The notes below the pieces were generated by a model. That model was given only the letters and a program-made list of their open reading frames with translations. It searched no databases and was not told the origin of the DNA. A program made the position numbers and the translations under genes. A stretch of 6,081 bases of DNA, taken from positions 1-6,081 of the forward strand of contig CATBCG010000057.1 in assembly GCA_949502025.1 (NCBI GenBank), written 5' to 3'. This DNA comes from MGBC131033 sp910585655. GTDB lineage: Bacteria; Bacillota; Clostridia; Lachnospirales; Lachnospiraceae. This document shows positions 5,823 to 6,081 of this stretch, piece by piece (position 1 is the stretch's first letter; every line of letters starts with the position of its first letter).

Positions 5823-6081
5823 TTAATCAAGCAATTCATTAGATAAGACAGCGACAAAGTTAGTTTTCCTATCTGTCTGCGCTCTTTTCAGCCATTCCTG
5901 CTTTTCTTCCTTTGTCATGCAATCAAGCAAAATTGTAAAACGGGCAATATTATTATTTTCATAGTATTTTTCGACATAGCGTTTCAAGTCACTTAATGGC
6001 ATATAATTTGAAAGCACGGCAAAGAAGTTTGTTTTGTTATCCTGTTCTGATTTATCTACATACTGTAAAACCAAATTTGTG
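5823..6081 (-). CDS. Unrecognised protein of ~28-residue repeats (partial, start beyond window)
   Basis: The frame is open to the window edge, so the N-terminus is missing; the TTG near 6074 is probably internal. About 86 codons are visible, ending in TAA. KTNFFAVLSN near the start and KTNFVAVLSN near the end lie about 56 residues apart, with a related block ARFTILLDCMTKEEKQEWLK between. The whole therefore reads as units of about 28 residues: a hydrophobic helix (TNFFAVLSN / RFTILLDCM), a turn with a polar start (PLSDLKRYVEKYYE / TKEEKQEWLKRAQT), then a polar link (NNNI / DRK). This suggests an all-alpha helix-pair repeat protein, possibly a scaffold or binding protein. No signal peptide, membrane segment or catalytic motif is visible in this part. 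AT-rich base use differs from the relaxase remnant beside it. I do not recognise the family, and no terminator is evident after the stop. Confidence 0.6.
   Translation of the reverse strand, partial: TNLVLQYVDKSEQDNKTNFFAVLSNYMPLSDLKRYVEKYYENNNIARFTILLDCMTKEEKQEWLKRAQTDRKTNFVAVLSNELLD

Noticed and set aside
1..6081. CRISPR arrays, tRNA, rRNA or a known riboswitch.
   Set aside because: No regularly spaced repeats, no cloverleaf with a T-loop GTTCRA motif, and no recognised riboswitch core found by reading both strands. A covariance-model search would be needed to be certain.

Overview
The window looks like an accessory, transposon-rich stretch from a low-to-moderate GC Firmicute, most likely a gut Clostridia/Lachnospiraceae-type genome. 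The basis is family-level: an AAA-ATPase-like/PD-(D/E)XK protein of the kind found in many copies in such genomes, ISAs1 and IS256 transposase debris, a clostridial-style serine recombinase, and remnants of a Tn1549-like conjugative element (relaxase C-terminus and a cysteine-rich VLP-type protein). No database search was possible, so the host assignment is an inference.

Layout from left to right. (1) Positions 1-111 hold a strong hairpin and a perfect 16-bp palindrome of unknown origin. (2) At 117-684 (minus) lies the N-terminal half of an ISAs1-type transposase. It can be read only by crossing two -1 frameshifts and a TAG stop, and homology stops just before the second catalytic Asp is expected. 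(3) About 460 bp of AT-rich DNA without a gene ends in a near-consensus promoter (1145-1173). (4) At 1321-3018 (plus) lies an intact AAA-ATPase-like plus PD-(D/E)XK nuclease-like protein, starting at GTG and followed by a hairpin terminator. (5) At 3387-3602 (minus) is the last 71 codons of an IS256-family transposase, cut at an inverted repeat. (6) At 3695-4462 (minus) lies an intact serine recombinase with a highly charged N-terminal tail. It has its own promoter, and an inverted repeat sits at the predicted transcription start. (7) From 4704 to 5611 (minus) there is a GC-richer decayed piece of a conjugative element: the relaxase C-terminus, overlapped by 11 nt by a frameshifted cysteine-rich VLP gene whose 3' end carries a 24-bp direct repeat around a small inverted-repeat segment. 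(8) An AT-rich reading frame of about 28-residue repeats runs off the right edge (5823-6081, minus).

Only two genes look intact: the ATPase/nuclease-like protein and the serine recombinase. Each has its own promoter and they do not form an operon. Everything else is truncated or mutated, so the region reads as a site where mobile elements repeatedly landed and decayed. I see no convincing multi-gene defence or metabolic system. The most interesting signals are the survival of the ATPase/nuclease gene among debris, the recombinase with its leader inverted repeat and unusual tail, the inverted repeat at the IS256 break, and the edge protein with helical-type repeats.
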